Shown here: piece by piece, positions 46,633-55,094 of the stretch
Position numbering within the stretch: the stretch's first letter is position 1
How the letters are laid out: every line of letters starts with the position of its first letter
Assembly (NCBI RefSeq): GCF_023953965.1
Contig: NZ_JAMLIX010000001.1
Span: 1,984,501 to 2,048,500 of the forward strand
Source: Bosea sp. (in: a-proteobacteria)
GTDB taxonomy: Bacteria > Pseudomonadota > Alphaproteobacteria > Rhizobiales > Beijerinckiaceae
Reading direction: 5' to 3'
Length of the DNA: 64,000 nt
Position numbers and translations under genes: made by a program
The notes under the pieces: model-generated
Database searches by the model: none
What the model saw: the letters and a program-made list of their open reading frames with translations, nothing else
What the model was told of the DNA's origin: nothing

Positions 46633-47475
46633 TCAACCCGCCTTGCGTTGCGGCCGGGTCTTCGCTGCGGGCTTGGTGACGTGCTTGGCGCCGGCCTTCG
46701 CGCCGGCCTTCGCGCTCTGCCGCAGCGCGTCGAGCAGGTCGACGACCTTCGCCGGCTCGGACCGCCTCGGTGGCCTGATCCTGCGTCCCTCGATCTTCGC
46801 CTTGACCAATTCGGCGAGCGCGCTTTCGTAGCGGTCGTCGAAGGCCCTGGGGTCGAAGCGGCCAGCCTTGGTGCGGATGATGTGCCGGGCGAGCTCCAGC
46901 ATCTCGCCTTCGATCTCCAGCTTCGGGATGTCGTCGAAGGCGCTCTCGGCCGGGCGGATCTCGTAGTCGAAATTGAGGGTCGTCGCGATCATTCCGGCAT
47001 CGTGCGGCCGGATCAGGATCGACCGCATCCGCCGGAAGATCACGGTGCGCGCCAGCGCCGCGCTCTCCTGCTCGGCCATGACGTCGCGGATCAGGGCGAA
47101 GGCCTCGGTGGCGACCGGCGTGCCCGGGGTCAGGTAATAGGGCCGGTCGAAGAACAGATCGTCGACCGCGTCGCAGGGCAGGAAGGTCGCGACATCGAGC
47201 ACCTTGTCGCTTTCAGGCGTGGCCTCGGCGATCTCCTCCGGCTCCAGGACGATGTAGTCGCCGTCGCCGCGGTCGTAGCCCTTGACCTGATCGTCCTTCT
47301 CGACCGGCTTTCCCGTGACCTCGTCGACGAACTGGCGATGGACCCGGTTGCCTGTCCTGCGGTTCAGCGTGTGGAAGGAGATGCGCTCGCTCGTCGAGGC
47401 GGCGGTGTAGAGCGCCACCGGGCAGGTCACCTCGGCGACCTTGAGAGCCCCTTTCCAGATCGCGCGCGGAGCCAT
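46633..47475 (-). CDS. ku: DNA end-binding protein Ku (second copy)
   Basis: A 280-residue Ku paralog on the opposite strand. It shares RAIWKGALKVAEVTCPVALY, the FHTLNRRTGNRVHRQFVDEV stretch and KGYDRGDGDYIVLEPEEI, and ends in VVDLLDALRQS followed by a lysine/alanine-rich tail (about 25 residues) that probably binds DNA. Multiple Ku genes are known in Hyphomicrobiales, where they serve different stresses. The coding frame ends exactly where that of the first ku ends, in the six-base sequence TGATCA. A weak EcfG-like motif upstream (GGAAC at 47540-47536, 17 bases, AGTT) is possible. Confidence 0.95.
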   Translation of the reverse strand: MAPRAIWKGALKVAEVTCPVALYTAASTSERISFHTLNRRTGNRVHRQFVDEVTGKPVEKDDQVKGYDRGDGDYIVLEPEEIAEATPESDKVLDVATFLPCDAVDDLFFDRPYYLTPGTPVATEAFALIRDVMAEQESAALARTVIFRRMRSILIRPHDAGMIATTLNFDYEIRPAESAFDDIPKLEIEGEMLELARHIIRTKAGRFDPRAFDDRYESALAELVKAKIEGRRIRPPRRSEPAKVVDLLDALRQSAKAGAKAGAKHVTKPAAKTRPQRKAG

Positions 47476-47574
47476 CGGCCAGCCTCGACATCGGAGAAAT
47501 CGTCGCGATCGAGGAACTGTTCCATGTGGGGGATGGTTCCGATCGCGCCGCCACGAACCGCGACGGCGCGCTGG

Positions 47575-49926
47575 TCACGCCCGCGCATGAATGGCCCGCC
47601 AGATGGCCTGCGGTGTCGCGGGCATGTCGATGTGGCGCACGCCGTGCGGAGCGAGCGCATCGACGAGCGCGTTCATCACCGAAGGCAGGGAGCCGGCGCA
47701 GCCGGCCTCGCCGCATCCCTTCGCGCCGACCGGGTTCAACCGGGTCGGCACGCCCTGGCTGATGAAGGAGAAGAACGGCACGTCGGCGGCGCGCGGCATC
47801 GCATAGTCCATGTACGAGCCGGTGATGAGCTGGCCGGCCTCGTCATAGGTCGTCATTTCGCAGAGCGCCTGGCCGATGCCCTGCACGACGCCGCCATGGA
47901 GCTGCCCCTCCACGATCATCGGGTTCACCAGCACGCCGAAATCGTTGACCATGACGTAGCGGGCGATCTCGACCCGCCCGGTCTCGGGGTCGATCTCGAC
48001 TTCCGCGATGTGGCAGCCGTTCGGATAGGCGGGGGGCGCCGCCTTGAAGACGTGGTCGACGTCGAGCGTCCGCGGCAGGTCGCCGGGCAGGCCGGCGCCC
48101 GCACGCAAGCTTTCGGCGAGCTCCATGATGCCGATCGAGCGATCTGTTCCGGCGATGCGGAAGCGGCCATCGGCGAACTCGATATCGGCGACGGCGGCCT
48201 CGAGGAGATGGGCGCTCAGGAGCCTGCCCTTCTCGATCACGCGCTCGCTCGCCTCGATGATCGCCGAGCCGCTCGCCATGATCGATTTCGAGCCGCCGGT
48301 GCCGCCGCCCGCGATCAGGCGATCGCTGTCGCCCTGCACGAGGCGGATCCTGTCGAAGGGCACGCCGAGTCGGCTGGTCAGGACCTGGGCGAAGGGCGTC
48401 CAGTGGCCCTGCCCGTAGTCGAGCGTGCCGGTGACGATGGTGACCGTTCCGTCCGGCTCGAAATGGATGCCGCCCATCTCGTTGCCCGGCGGGGCGGTGA
48501 CCTCGAGATAGCAGCCGATGCCGCGCCCGCGCAGCTTGCCGGCCTTGCGGCTCGAGCGTTCGCGGGCTGGGTAGCCTTTCCAGTCGGCCGCCGCGAGCGC
48601 GCGGGCGAAGAGCGCCGGGAAGTCGCCGCTGTCATAGACCGTCCCGATCGGCGTCTTCCACGGCAATTGCCGCGGTCCGATCAGGTTGCGCCGCCGGATG
48701 ACGGCCCTGTCGATCCCCATCTCGCGGGCGGCGGTGTCGATCAGCCGCTCCATGAGGTAATTGCCCTCGGGGCGCCCGGCCCCGCGATAGGCCGCGATCG
48801 GCACCGTGTTGGTGACGGCGCAGCGCGTCTGCACCTCGATGAGCGGCGTGCGGTACATGCCGACGCTGTTCTTGCCGATGTTCAGCGTCGCCATCATCGG
48901 GCCGGGCGGCGAGAGATAGCCGCCCATGTTGCCGAAGCCGGTGAAGCGCGTCGCCAGGAAGCGCCCGCGCGCGTCGAGCGCAAGCTCGGCCTCGAACACC
49001 ATGTCGCGGCCGTGATGGTCGGAGACGAAGCTCTCGGAGCGCTGGTCGGTCCATTTCACCGGCTTCTTCAGGAGCCGCGCCGCATGCAGCAGCACGATGT
49101 ATTCCGGAAACACCGCCGCCTTCATGCCGAAGGAGCCGCCGACATGGCCGGTCAGCAGGTGCATCCGCTCCTGCGGCACGCCCATCGCCGCCGCCAGGTT
49201 GTTGCGCATGCCGAAGGCGCCCTGGCTCGGGGCGTGGAGCGTGTAGCGCTTCGCCTTGCGGTCGTAATCCGCGATCGCGGCGCGCGGCTCCATCGGGTTC
49301 ACGATGATGCGGTTGTTGACGATCCGCACCCGGGTGACATGCGCCGCCCCGGCAAAGGCGGCCGCGACCTTCTCCGCATCGCCGAAATGGTAGTCGAGGA
49401 TGAGATTGCCGGGAACGTCGTCGAACAATTGCGGCGCGCCGGGGGCAAGCGCCGCCTCCACCGAGGTGACGGCGGGCAGGATGTCGATATCGAGCGCTAC
49501 CGCCTCGGCCGCATCGCGCGCCTGCAGCGCCGTCCGCGCGACGACCATGGCGACAGGGTCCCCGACGAAGCGGACCTTGCCCGTCGCCAGCGCCTTGCGC
49601 TCAGGCCGCTTCATCGCGCTCCCGCCCCGGCTGGGCAGGTCGACCTGGCATTTCAGCAGGCCGTAGCCCTGGCCCTCGAGATCGGCGGCGGTGTAGATCG
49701 CGACGACGCCCTTCATCGCGGCCGCGGCCGCGGTGTCGATGCCGCGGATGACGCCATGGGCGTGCGGGCTGCGGACGAAGGCCGCGTGGAGCTGCCCTTC
49801 CAGCGAGAGATCGTCGGTATAGCGCCCCTCGCCGCGCAGGAGGACCGCGTCCTCGTTGCGCGGGAGCGACTGGCCGATGCCGGCGCGCCGCGCTGGGTGT
49901 TCGGCCTGGGAGACACGCATATTCAT
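47575..49926 (-). CDS. Xanthine dehydrogenase-family molybdopterin-binding large subunit
   Basis: A 783-residue large subunit of a molybdenum hydroxylase (CO dehydrogenase/xanthine dehydrogenase family). It contains the N-terminal ARRAGIGQSLPRNEDAVLL start, the GKVRFVGDPVAMVVA segment, the molybdopterin stretches HVGGSFGMKAAVFPEY and AYRGAGRPEGNYLMERLID, and near the end GAKGCGEAGCAGSLPSVMNA, where Glu is the catalytic base of the family. The FAD (CoxM) and 2Fe-2S (CoxS) partner genes are absent from this window, so it must pair with subunits encoded elsewhere or be incomplete. ATG at 49926 is chosen over 25 open codons upstream. It is the last gene of the catabolic minus-strand series; the hydroxylated substrate is unknown. 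Confidence 0.88.
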   Translation of the reverse strand: MNMRVSQAEHPARRAGIGQSLPRNEDAVLLRGEGRYTDDLSLEGQLHAAFVRSPHAHGVIRGIDTAAAAAMKGVVAIYTAADLEGQGYGLLKCQVDLPSRGGSAMKRPERKALATGKVRFVGDPVAMVVARTALQARDAAEAVALDIDILPAVTSVEAALAPGAPQLFDDVPGNLILDYHFGDAEKVAAAFAGAAHVTRVRIVNNRIIVNPMEPRAAIADYDRKAKRYTLHAPSQGAFGMRNNLAAAMGVPQERMHLLTGHVGGSFGMKAAVFPEYIVLLHAARLLKKPVKWTDQRSESFVSDHHGRDMVFEAELALDARGRFLATRFTGFGNMGGYLSPPGPMMATLNIGKNSVGMYRTPLIEVQTRCAVTNTVPIAAYRGAGRPEGNYLMERLIDTAAREMGIDRAVIRRRNLIGPRQLPWKTPIGTVYDSGDFPALFARALAAADWKGYPARERSSRKAGKLRGRGIGCYLEVTAPPGNEMGGIHFEPDGTVTIVTGTLDYGQGHWTPFAQVLTSRLGVPFDRIRLVQGDSDRLIAGGGTGGSKSIMASGSAIIEASERVIEKGRLLSAHLLEAAVADIEFADGRFRIAGTDRSIGIMELAESLRAGAGLPGDLPRTLDVDHVFKAAPPAYPNGCHIAEVEIDPETGRVEIARYVMVNDFGVLVNPMIVEGQLHGGVVQGIGQALCEMTTYDEAGQLITGSYMDYAMPRAADVPFFSFISQGVPTRLNPVGAKGCGEAGCAGSLPSVMNALVDALAPHGVRHIDMPATPQAIWRAIHARA

Positions 49927-50042
49927 AGCAGGGTACCGCAAACGAAAGTGGGGCTTCCACACTGGCCCAAAAGAGCGGCGCCTGCTGTGCAGATGCCGCA
50001 TGGGCGCTACCCTGCGCCGGCTTGGCTGGCCGGCTCCATCGT

Positions 50043-50831
50043 CTATCGCCTGGCCTCCTTCAGCCGTGCGGTTTCATCGACGGCCGCCAATGCTTCCAGC
50101 GAAAGCGAAAATTCGAGCACATCCTGCAGTTCCCTGCGGATCGCACGGCGCAGAACGAGCTTCGTGTAGCGGATGACGAGCGGGTTGTTGCCGGCGATCT
50201 CTTCGGCGATCTCCCGTCCGCGGGCGACGAGGCGATCGGGCGGGAGAACCTCGGCGACAGCACCGGCAGCCAGCAGTTCCGCCGCGTCGATCGTCTTGCC
50301 CGTGAGCAGAAGATGACGGCCGCGGTTGAGGCCCAGCACCATCGGCAGGACGACGTTGATGCCGTCGCCCGGCACGGTGCGATTGGTGAAATGGGCGGAA
50401 TCCTGGATGACGGCGTTGCTGTCGGCGAGCACGATATCGCCGAGAAGCGGCAATTCCGCATGGCGAAGAGCCGGACCGTTGATGCAGCTGATGACCGGCG
50501 CGTCGATATCCATGAAATTCATCAGCAAGCGCACACCGTCGCGCCGGATGCGCTCCCATCGCTGCGTGTCGCCGACGGAGAACATGTCGAGCGTCTTGCG
50601 GGGGCCCGAGAACGAGGCGCCGGTCCCCGTCAGAAGAACGACACGGTTCTCGGGATCGGCGGCGATCAGGGCAAAGGCGTCGCCAAGCTGCGCCTGCGGA
50701 TTGGTTCGCCCGCCGGTGTTAACATCGAAAGGTCCGCCATCGGTATGGAGCCGCATCTCCAGGACACCGGAAGCGCTGCGCTGCATGGCGATGTGCGAAA
50801 AGCGGTCCTTATAGTCGTCGAAAACGGTCAT
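50043..50831 (-). CDS. Crotonase-fold retro-Claisen hydrolase, 6-oxocamphor hydrolase-like
   Basis: A 262-residue crotonase-superfamily protein. From memory of 6-oxocamphor hydrolase, its active site uses His122, His145, Asp154 and Glu244; this protein has His124 (GPALRHAELPLL), His147 (IQDSAHFTNR), Asp156 (TVPGDGINV) and Glu246 (SLSLEALAAVD), all at the same offset of two. The oxyanion-hole part is ISCINGPALRH. The length and the RVVLLTGTGASFSG segment also fit. It probably cleaves a carbon-carbon bond of a cyclic or linear beta-diketone with water, without CoA. ATG at 50831 has GGGGAGAAG upstream. It follows the IclR gene by 64 bases and precedes the molybdenum hydroxylase gene. Confidence 0.85.
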   Translation of the reverse strand: MTVFDDYKDRFSHIAMQRSASGVLEMRLHTDGGPFDVNTGGRTNPQAQLGDAFALIAADPENRVVLLTGTGASFSGPRKTLDMFSVGDTQRWERIRRDGVRLLMNFMDIDAPVISCINGPALRHAELPLLGDIVLADSNAVIQDSAHFTNRTVPGDGINVVLPMVLGLNRGRHLLLTGKTIDAAELLAAGAVAEVLPPDRLVARGREIAEEIAGNNPLVIRYTKLVLRRAIRRELQDVLEFSLSLEALAAVDETARLKEARR

Positions 50832-50895
50832 CCCTCTTCTCCCCGATTTTTGCCGGCCGTCATGGCGCGAGGCTCGCCCTTGCGCGAATCTTGCC

Positions 50896-51627
50896 TCAGC
50901 TCGGCCTTTCCAGGTCGGCGCAGGTGGCGTTGAGCGCATCGACGCAGGCGTCGAAATTGAGCTCCATTCTGTGAACCGGCCCGGCGATGCCGATGGCGAA
51001 GTCCCGGCCTGCGATGGACAGCGGCTTGGCGATCGACGTCACGTCGACGACGTTCTGGCCACGATGGATGAGGTAACCGCGGCTCTTGCCCTCGGCGAGC
51101 TCGGTCTTGAGCCTGGCGATGAAAGCTTCCCGATCCTCGACGTTCTTCAGTCTCAGCTTGCCGAGCATCGTGTTGAGGGCCTTGTCGTTCATGTGCGACA
51201 GCAGCGCCTTGCCCGTCGCCGCCTGCTCGATCGCCCGCACCAGCCCGATCGCGGCCGTGTAGCGTATGAGCTCCAGCCCCTCGAGCACCGCCAGATAGAC
51301 CACCGACGGCTCGGAGAAGTTGAGCTGGGCGAGCAGGATCGTTTCCCTCGTCTCGGTGCGAAGACGTTCCAGCCGGGGCATCAGCCGGGGCAAGATCGGT
51401 TCGTGCCGATCGATCGCCAGGGTGTGCTGCAGCATCAACCGTGTCGGATAGAGGTGCTTCTTGGAGCCGACGGAATAAAGATAGCCATGCTCGATCATCG
51501 ACTTGAGGAGCCCGAAACAGCTCGACGGGGGGATGGCGAGTTCGCTGGCGAGCTCAGACAAGGTCAAAGGCTGCCCTTTTGCCGCAAAGATCTCAAAGAT
51601 CTGCAGTATCCGTCTGGCCGTTCTCAT
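50896..51627 (-). CDS. IclR family transcriptional regulator
   Basis: A 243-residue IclR protein: an N-terminal winged helix (TARRILQIFEIFAAKGQPLT, then LASELAIPPSSCFGLLKSMI) and a C-terminal effector domain with LLAQLNFSEPSVVYLAVLEG and the IAGRDFAIGIAGPVHRM end. IclR proteins bind aromatic or organic acid intermediates and often control the catabolic operon they sit in, as here between the BKACE and crotonase genes. The AT-rich palindrome upstream of the transporter genes at 61396-61417 is a candidate operator, though no direct link is visible. ATG at 51627 gives a full N-terminal helix. Confidence 0.92.
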   Translation of the reverse strand: MRTARRILQIFEIFAAKGQPLTLSELASELAIPPSSCFGLLKSMIEHGYLYSVGSKKHLYPTRLMLQHTLAIDRHEPILPRLMPRLERLRTETRETILLAQLNFSEPSVVYLAVLEGLELIRYTAAIGLVRAIEQAATGKALLSHMNDKALNTMLGKLRLKNVEDREAFIARLKTELAEGKSRGYLIHRGQNVVDVTSIAKPLSIAGRDFAIGIAGPVHRMELNFDACVDALNATCADLERPS

Positions 51628-51665
51628 CGATATCCCATTTGCGTCACTGAGCCCGAAGCCACATA

Positions 51666-52538
51666 TCAGCGCATGCCGAGCATGTCTCTGGCCTCTTCGG
51701 CGGAAGCGGTTTCGCCGCCCAGTTGATTGATGATCCAGCGACTCTTTTCCACGAGCTGGCCATTACCCTTCGTCAATTCACCTTTGGCGACATGGACGGT
51801 GTCCTCCATGCCGATACGGACGTGGCCGCCCAGCAGATAGGCCTGCGCCAGCATGGGGAAGGCATGGCGCCCGATGCCGAAACCGCTCCAGGCCGCGTCC
51901 TTCGGCAGCAGATCGGCGGCGAAAGCCAGCGTTCTCGGCGTGGCCGCGAACCCGTATTTGACCCCGAGGACGAGGTTGAGCAGCAGCGGCCGCTTCAGCA
52001 CCCCCCGGTCCAGCAGGTCGTTGAGCAGCCCGATGTCGCTGCAATCGAACAATTCGAGCTCCGGCGTAACACCGCTGTCATAGGCGATCTCGACCATGCG
52101 CGTGATGCTCTGCGGCGTGTTGATCACGACCTCGGCGCCGAAAAGCATGGTGTTGAGGTCCACCGAGCAGACGTCGGGGCGCAGCTCGACCACATGCTGA
52201 ATGCGTTTTTCCGCCTTGAGCAGATTGGTCCGCGGGCCAGCTACGGCCGGATCTTCGTCGCTCGGCTGATAGCGGCCGCCCGGTCCCGTGGTCAGGTTGA
52301 TGATCAGCGCCGTGTTCTTCGCCCTGATGCGCTCGACGACCTCGCGATAATGCGCCACCTCCATCGAGGGGCGGCCGGTATCGGCATGGCGGACATGGAT
52401 ATGAACGATGGCCGCGCCGGCTTCCGCGGCTTCGAGGCAGGAATCGGCGATCTGTTCAGGCGATATCGGCAGGGCCGGATTCTGGGACGGCTGTGTCTGA
52501 TTGCCGGTTACGGCGCAGGTGATGATGGTTTTGGTCAT
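51666..52538 (-). CDS. BKACE (DUF849) beta-keto acid cleavage enzyme
   Basis: A 290-residue BKACE protein. This family, founded on 3-keto-5-aminohexanoate cleavage enzyme (Kce), condenses a beta-keto acid with acetyl-CoA to give acetoacetate and a new acyl-CoA. Zinc ligands His46 and His48 are in [13 protein letters not shown], and the catalytic Arg241 and Glu245 lie four residues apart in [15 protein letters not shown], as in Kce. The family start [15 protein letters not shown] is present. Because the BKACE family has many different substrates, the specific keto acid cannot be named. It lies between the IclR and alpha/beta hydrolase genes. Confidence 0.92.
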   Translation of the reverse strand: MTKTIITCAVTGNQTQPSQNPALPISPEQIADSCLEAAEAGAAIVHIHVRHADTGRPSMEVAHYREVVERIRAKNTALIINLTTGPGGRYQPSDEDPAVAGPRTNLLKAEKRIQHVVELRPDVCSVDLNTMLFGAEVVINTPQSITRMVEIAYDSGVTPELELFDCSDIGLLNDLLDRGVLKRPLLLNLVLGVKYGFAATPRTLAFAADLLPKDAAWSGFGIGRHAFPMLAQAYLLGGHVRIGMEDTVHVAKGELTKGNGQLVEKSRWIINQLGGETASAEEARDMLGMR

Positions 52539-52591
52539 GGCGTTTACTTCTCACAAGCTGTTCTTCGTCGTATCTCTTGTTGCCCGGCCCG

Positions 52592-53383
52592 CTAGAAGCG
52601 GCTGAGCCATGCTCCGAGAGCCGCGTTCACCGCGGCTGGCGCTTCGACCGCGAGCAGATGCGCCGCCTTGGGGATGACGATCAGTTCGGCGCCCTTGATC
52701 TGTCGCTGGATGTCCTCGGACATCGAAACCGGGGTGGCCGGATCGTCCTCGCCCGGGAGGATGAGCGTGGGAGCCGTGATGCGCCCGTTCGAGGCACGCA
52801 GATCCATGTCGCCGATGGCTTCCGCGCAGGCCGCATAGCCTTCGGGGTCGATCGCCAGCAGCCGCCTGCGGTATGCGGCGGCCAGTGCCGGGTCCGTCGC
52901 CCGCAGATGCTGCGTGAACCAGCGTTCCACGACCGCGTCGGCAATGGCTTCCAGGCCCTTTTCGCGCACCAGCGCCGCACGGGCGTACCAGGCGTCGCGC
53001 GCGCCCATATGGGCGGCCGTCGCCATCAGGACGAGGCTCTCGACGCGCTCGGGGTGGCGCGCGGCCATGGCCTGCGCCGCCATGCCGCCAAGCGAGAGGC
53101 CGGCGACATGGGCGCGTGCGATACCGAGATGATCGAGCAGCGCGGCGATGTCGTCCGCCAGCCCGTCGAGCGTCAATCGCGCGCCGGCCGTCATGGCGGG
53201 GGAACCGCCATGGCCGCGCGTGTCGTAGCGGATGAGGCGATGCCGGGCGGAAAGCGTCGAAACCTGCGCGTCCCACATCGACAGCGTCGTGCCGAGCGAG
53301 TTGGACAGCACGATTGCGGGCGCGCCCCCGGGTCCGGTGACCTCGTAGTGAAGCGGGCGGCCGTCGATGCGCAGAATCGCCAT
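52592..53383 (-). CDS. Alpha/beta hydrolase, 3-oxoadipate enol-lactonase-like
   Basis: A 263-residue alpha/beta hydrolase. The nucleophile elbow is VAGLSLGGMAAQ (Ser97), with the oxyanion side IVLSNSLGTTLSMWD, an acid in LPGEDDPATPV and the catalytic His in IPKAAHLLAVEAP. The sequence resembles 3-oxoadipate enol-lactone hydrolases (PcaD) more than esterases, so hydrolysis of a lactone or enol-lactone is the best guess; a keto ester or acyl-CoA is possible. Two tandem ATGs (53386 and 53383) lie after AAGGAAG; the second is placed better. It follows the GMC oxidoreductase gene by ten bases in the catabolic operon. Confidence 0.85.
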   Translation of the reverse strand: MAILRIDGRPLHYEVTGPGGAPAIVLSNSLGTTLSMWDAQVSTLSARHRLIRYDTRGHGGSPAMTAGARLTLDGLADDIAALLDHLGIARAHVAGLSLGGMAAQAMAARHPERVESLVLMATAAHMGARDAWYARAALVREKGLEAIADAVVERWFTQHLRATDPALAAAYRRRLLAIDPEGYAACAEAIGDMDLRASNGRITAPTLILPGEDDPATPVSMSEDIQRQIKGAELIVIPKAAHLLAVEAPAAVNAALGAWLSRF

Positions 53384-53393
53384 CATTCTTCCT

Positions 53394-55091
53394 TCACGCA
53401 GCCTGCCTGAGGAGATCGGCGACCCGCTCGCCGATCATGATCGAGGGCAGATTGAGATTGGTCCGTGGAATTTCCGGCATGATGGAAGCATCGGCGACGT
53501 AGAGGTTTTCGGTGCCGAAAACCTTGCCGTGAGGGTCCGTCACGCTCATCGGATCGTCCGCGCGCCCCATCTTGCAGGTGCCGCAGGGATGCCAGGCGCT
53601 CGTCGCTTCGCTGACCACATGCGTGGCGAGCTTCCCGTCATCGCCCAGCAGAACGTCGAGCGAGGGCCCGTCGCGGATGACATGCTCGATCATCAGGTCG
53701 CGGATCGGCCGGCCGCTGTCCATCAGCGCGGCGGCGATCCCGGTGAGCACGATGTTGACAGGCGTCTTGCGCCCGATCTGGCGCACCCGCTCCGAATAGC
53801 TCGATGGAAACGGATGCTCCAGGAATTTGGCCACGACCGGCAGGCGTGCGATCACGGCCATGCGGCGGAAGGCGTCCATCATCCGCAGCCGGTCGCGGTC
53901 GTCGTCCAGCCAGTTGAAGCAGACCTCCGGCTCGGTCGAAGGATCGGGGGAGGCCAGCCCCACCCAGCCGCGGGAATGGGGCTTGCCGAGCAGGGTGCTG
54001 AGCGTGCCGATGCGCCCGCCCAGGGCATGCCAGGCCGAGCGGCAGACGGACATCATCACCATGTCAATGTCGTCGCAGCCGGGAAAGCCGGAGGAATAGC
54101 GCAGATAGCTGTAGTTTCGACGGAACATGTGCTTCTTGCGCACCGAAGCGCGGAGATAGCCGGAAATGGAGATCGAGGGATGGTCCTGCAGGTTGCGGCC
54201 GACCCCCTGCCGGTCGACCAGCACATCGATGCCGAAGCGGGCGAGCTGCTCGGCCGGCCCGATGCCGGAGAGCATGAGCAGTTGCGGCGTATGCAGCGCT
54301 CCGGAGGCGACGATGATCGTGCGGGCTTCCAGCCGGCCGGGGCCGCTCGCGCCCGGCAACAGCTCCACCGCCACGGCCCGCCGGCCCTCGAAGCGGATGC
54401 GGGCGGCCTGCGCATCGCCCATGACGGTCAGGTTGCGCCGCGCGCGCACCTCCCGCGTGAGATAGCCGAGCGCGGCTGAAATCCGGCGCTCGCCATCGTT
54501 GGAAAGGGGCAGCGACGCATAGCCTTCGGCGAATTCGCCGTTCATGTCGGGCAGGTAGCGGTAGCCCTGGCTCTCCCAGGCGCGCCCGACGGAGAGCGTG
54601 TAATCGTCCCACTGTTCTCGCGGGAACCGGCGGACGGGGATCGGGCCCTCGTTGCCGTGCCACTGGTCGACGAAATCGCGGTCGCTCTCCAGCCTGCGGA
54701 AGTAAGGCAGGACCGCGTGCCAATCCCAGCCGGTCGCGCCGGCGGCGTCCCATCGGTCGAAATCGTCCTCCGCGCCGCGCAGCGCGACCTGCCCGTTGAT
54801 GCTGGAGCCGCCGCCGATCACCCGACCCTGCTCGAAATTGATCGGCTGGCGCGCCGCTTGCGTGAGATAGGGGCCGTCGCCACGGCGGATTTTCAGCCCC
54901 GACCAGACATAGGCGGGATTGGAAAGCGCCATCCCGGCATAGGTATCGAGGATATCGGCGGGCGTCCGATCCGGAGCAAAGTCGGGACCGGCCTCCAGCA
55001 GGCAGACATTGTTGCCGGCATCTTCGCTCAGCCTCGCGGCGAGAGCGCAGCCCGCAGAGCCCCCTCCGACGATGAGATGCGTATATTGCAT
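53394..55091 (-). CDS. GMC-family FAD-dependent oxidoreductase (choline dehydrogenase-like)
   Basis: A 565-residue GMC oxidoreductase. The N-terminal ADP-binding loop is LIVGGGSAGCALAARLSE, GRVIGGGSSINGQVALRG is the GMC signature 1, IIVASGALHTPQLLMLSGIGP is signature 2 (quoted in part: ASGALHTPQLLMLSGIGP), and the catalytic His is in SAWHPCGTCKMG, with Asn in PRTNLNLPS as the second active-site residue. Such enzymes oxidise primary or secondary alcohols to carbonyl compounds with FAD. In this operon it could make the ketone that the crotonase-type hydrolase cleaves. There is no signal peptide, so it is cytosolic. Confidence 0.93.
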   Translation of the reverse strand: MQYTHLIVGGGSAGCALAARLSEDAGNNVCLLEAGPDFAPDRTPADILDTYAGMALSNPAYVWSGLKIRRGDGPYLTQAARQPINFEQGRVIGGGSSINGQVALRGAEDDFDRWDAAGATGWDWHAVLPYFRRLESDRDFVDQWHGNEGPIPVRRFPREQWDDYTLSVGRAWESQGYRYLPDMNGEFAEGYASLPLSNDGERRISAALGYLTREVRARRNLTVMGDAQAARIRFEGRRAVAVELLPGASGPGRLEARTIIVASGALHTPQLLMLSGIGPAEQLARFGIDVLVDRQGVGRNLQDHPSISISGYLRASVRKKHMFRRNYSYLRYSSGFPGCDDIDMVMMSVCRSAWHALGGRIGTLSTLLGKPHSRGWVGLASPDPSTEPEVCFNWLDDDRDRLRMMDAFRRMAVIARLPVVAKFLEHPFPSSYSERVRQIGRKTPVNIVLTGIAAALMDSGRPIRDLMIEHVIRDGPSLDVLLGDDGKLATHVVSEATSAWHPCGTCKMGRADDPMSVTDPHGKVFGTENLYVADASIMPEIPRTNLNLPSIMIGERVADLLRQAA

Positions 55092-55094
55092 GGC

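Noticed and set aside
47515..47540. EcfG-like motif before the second ku gene as a separate feature
   Set aside because: The spacer is 17 and the -10 reads AGTT rather than C/GGTT; I kept it only as a weak point in the NHEJ finding.
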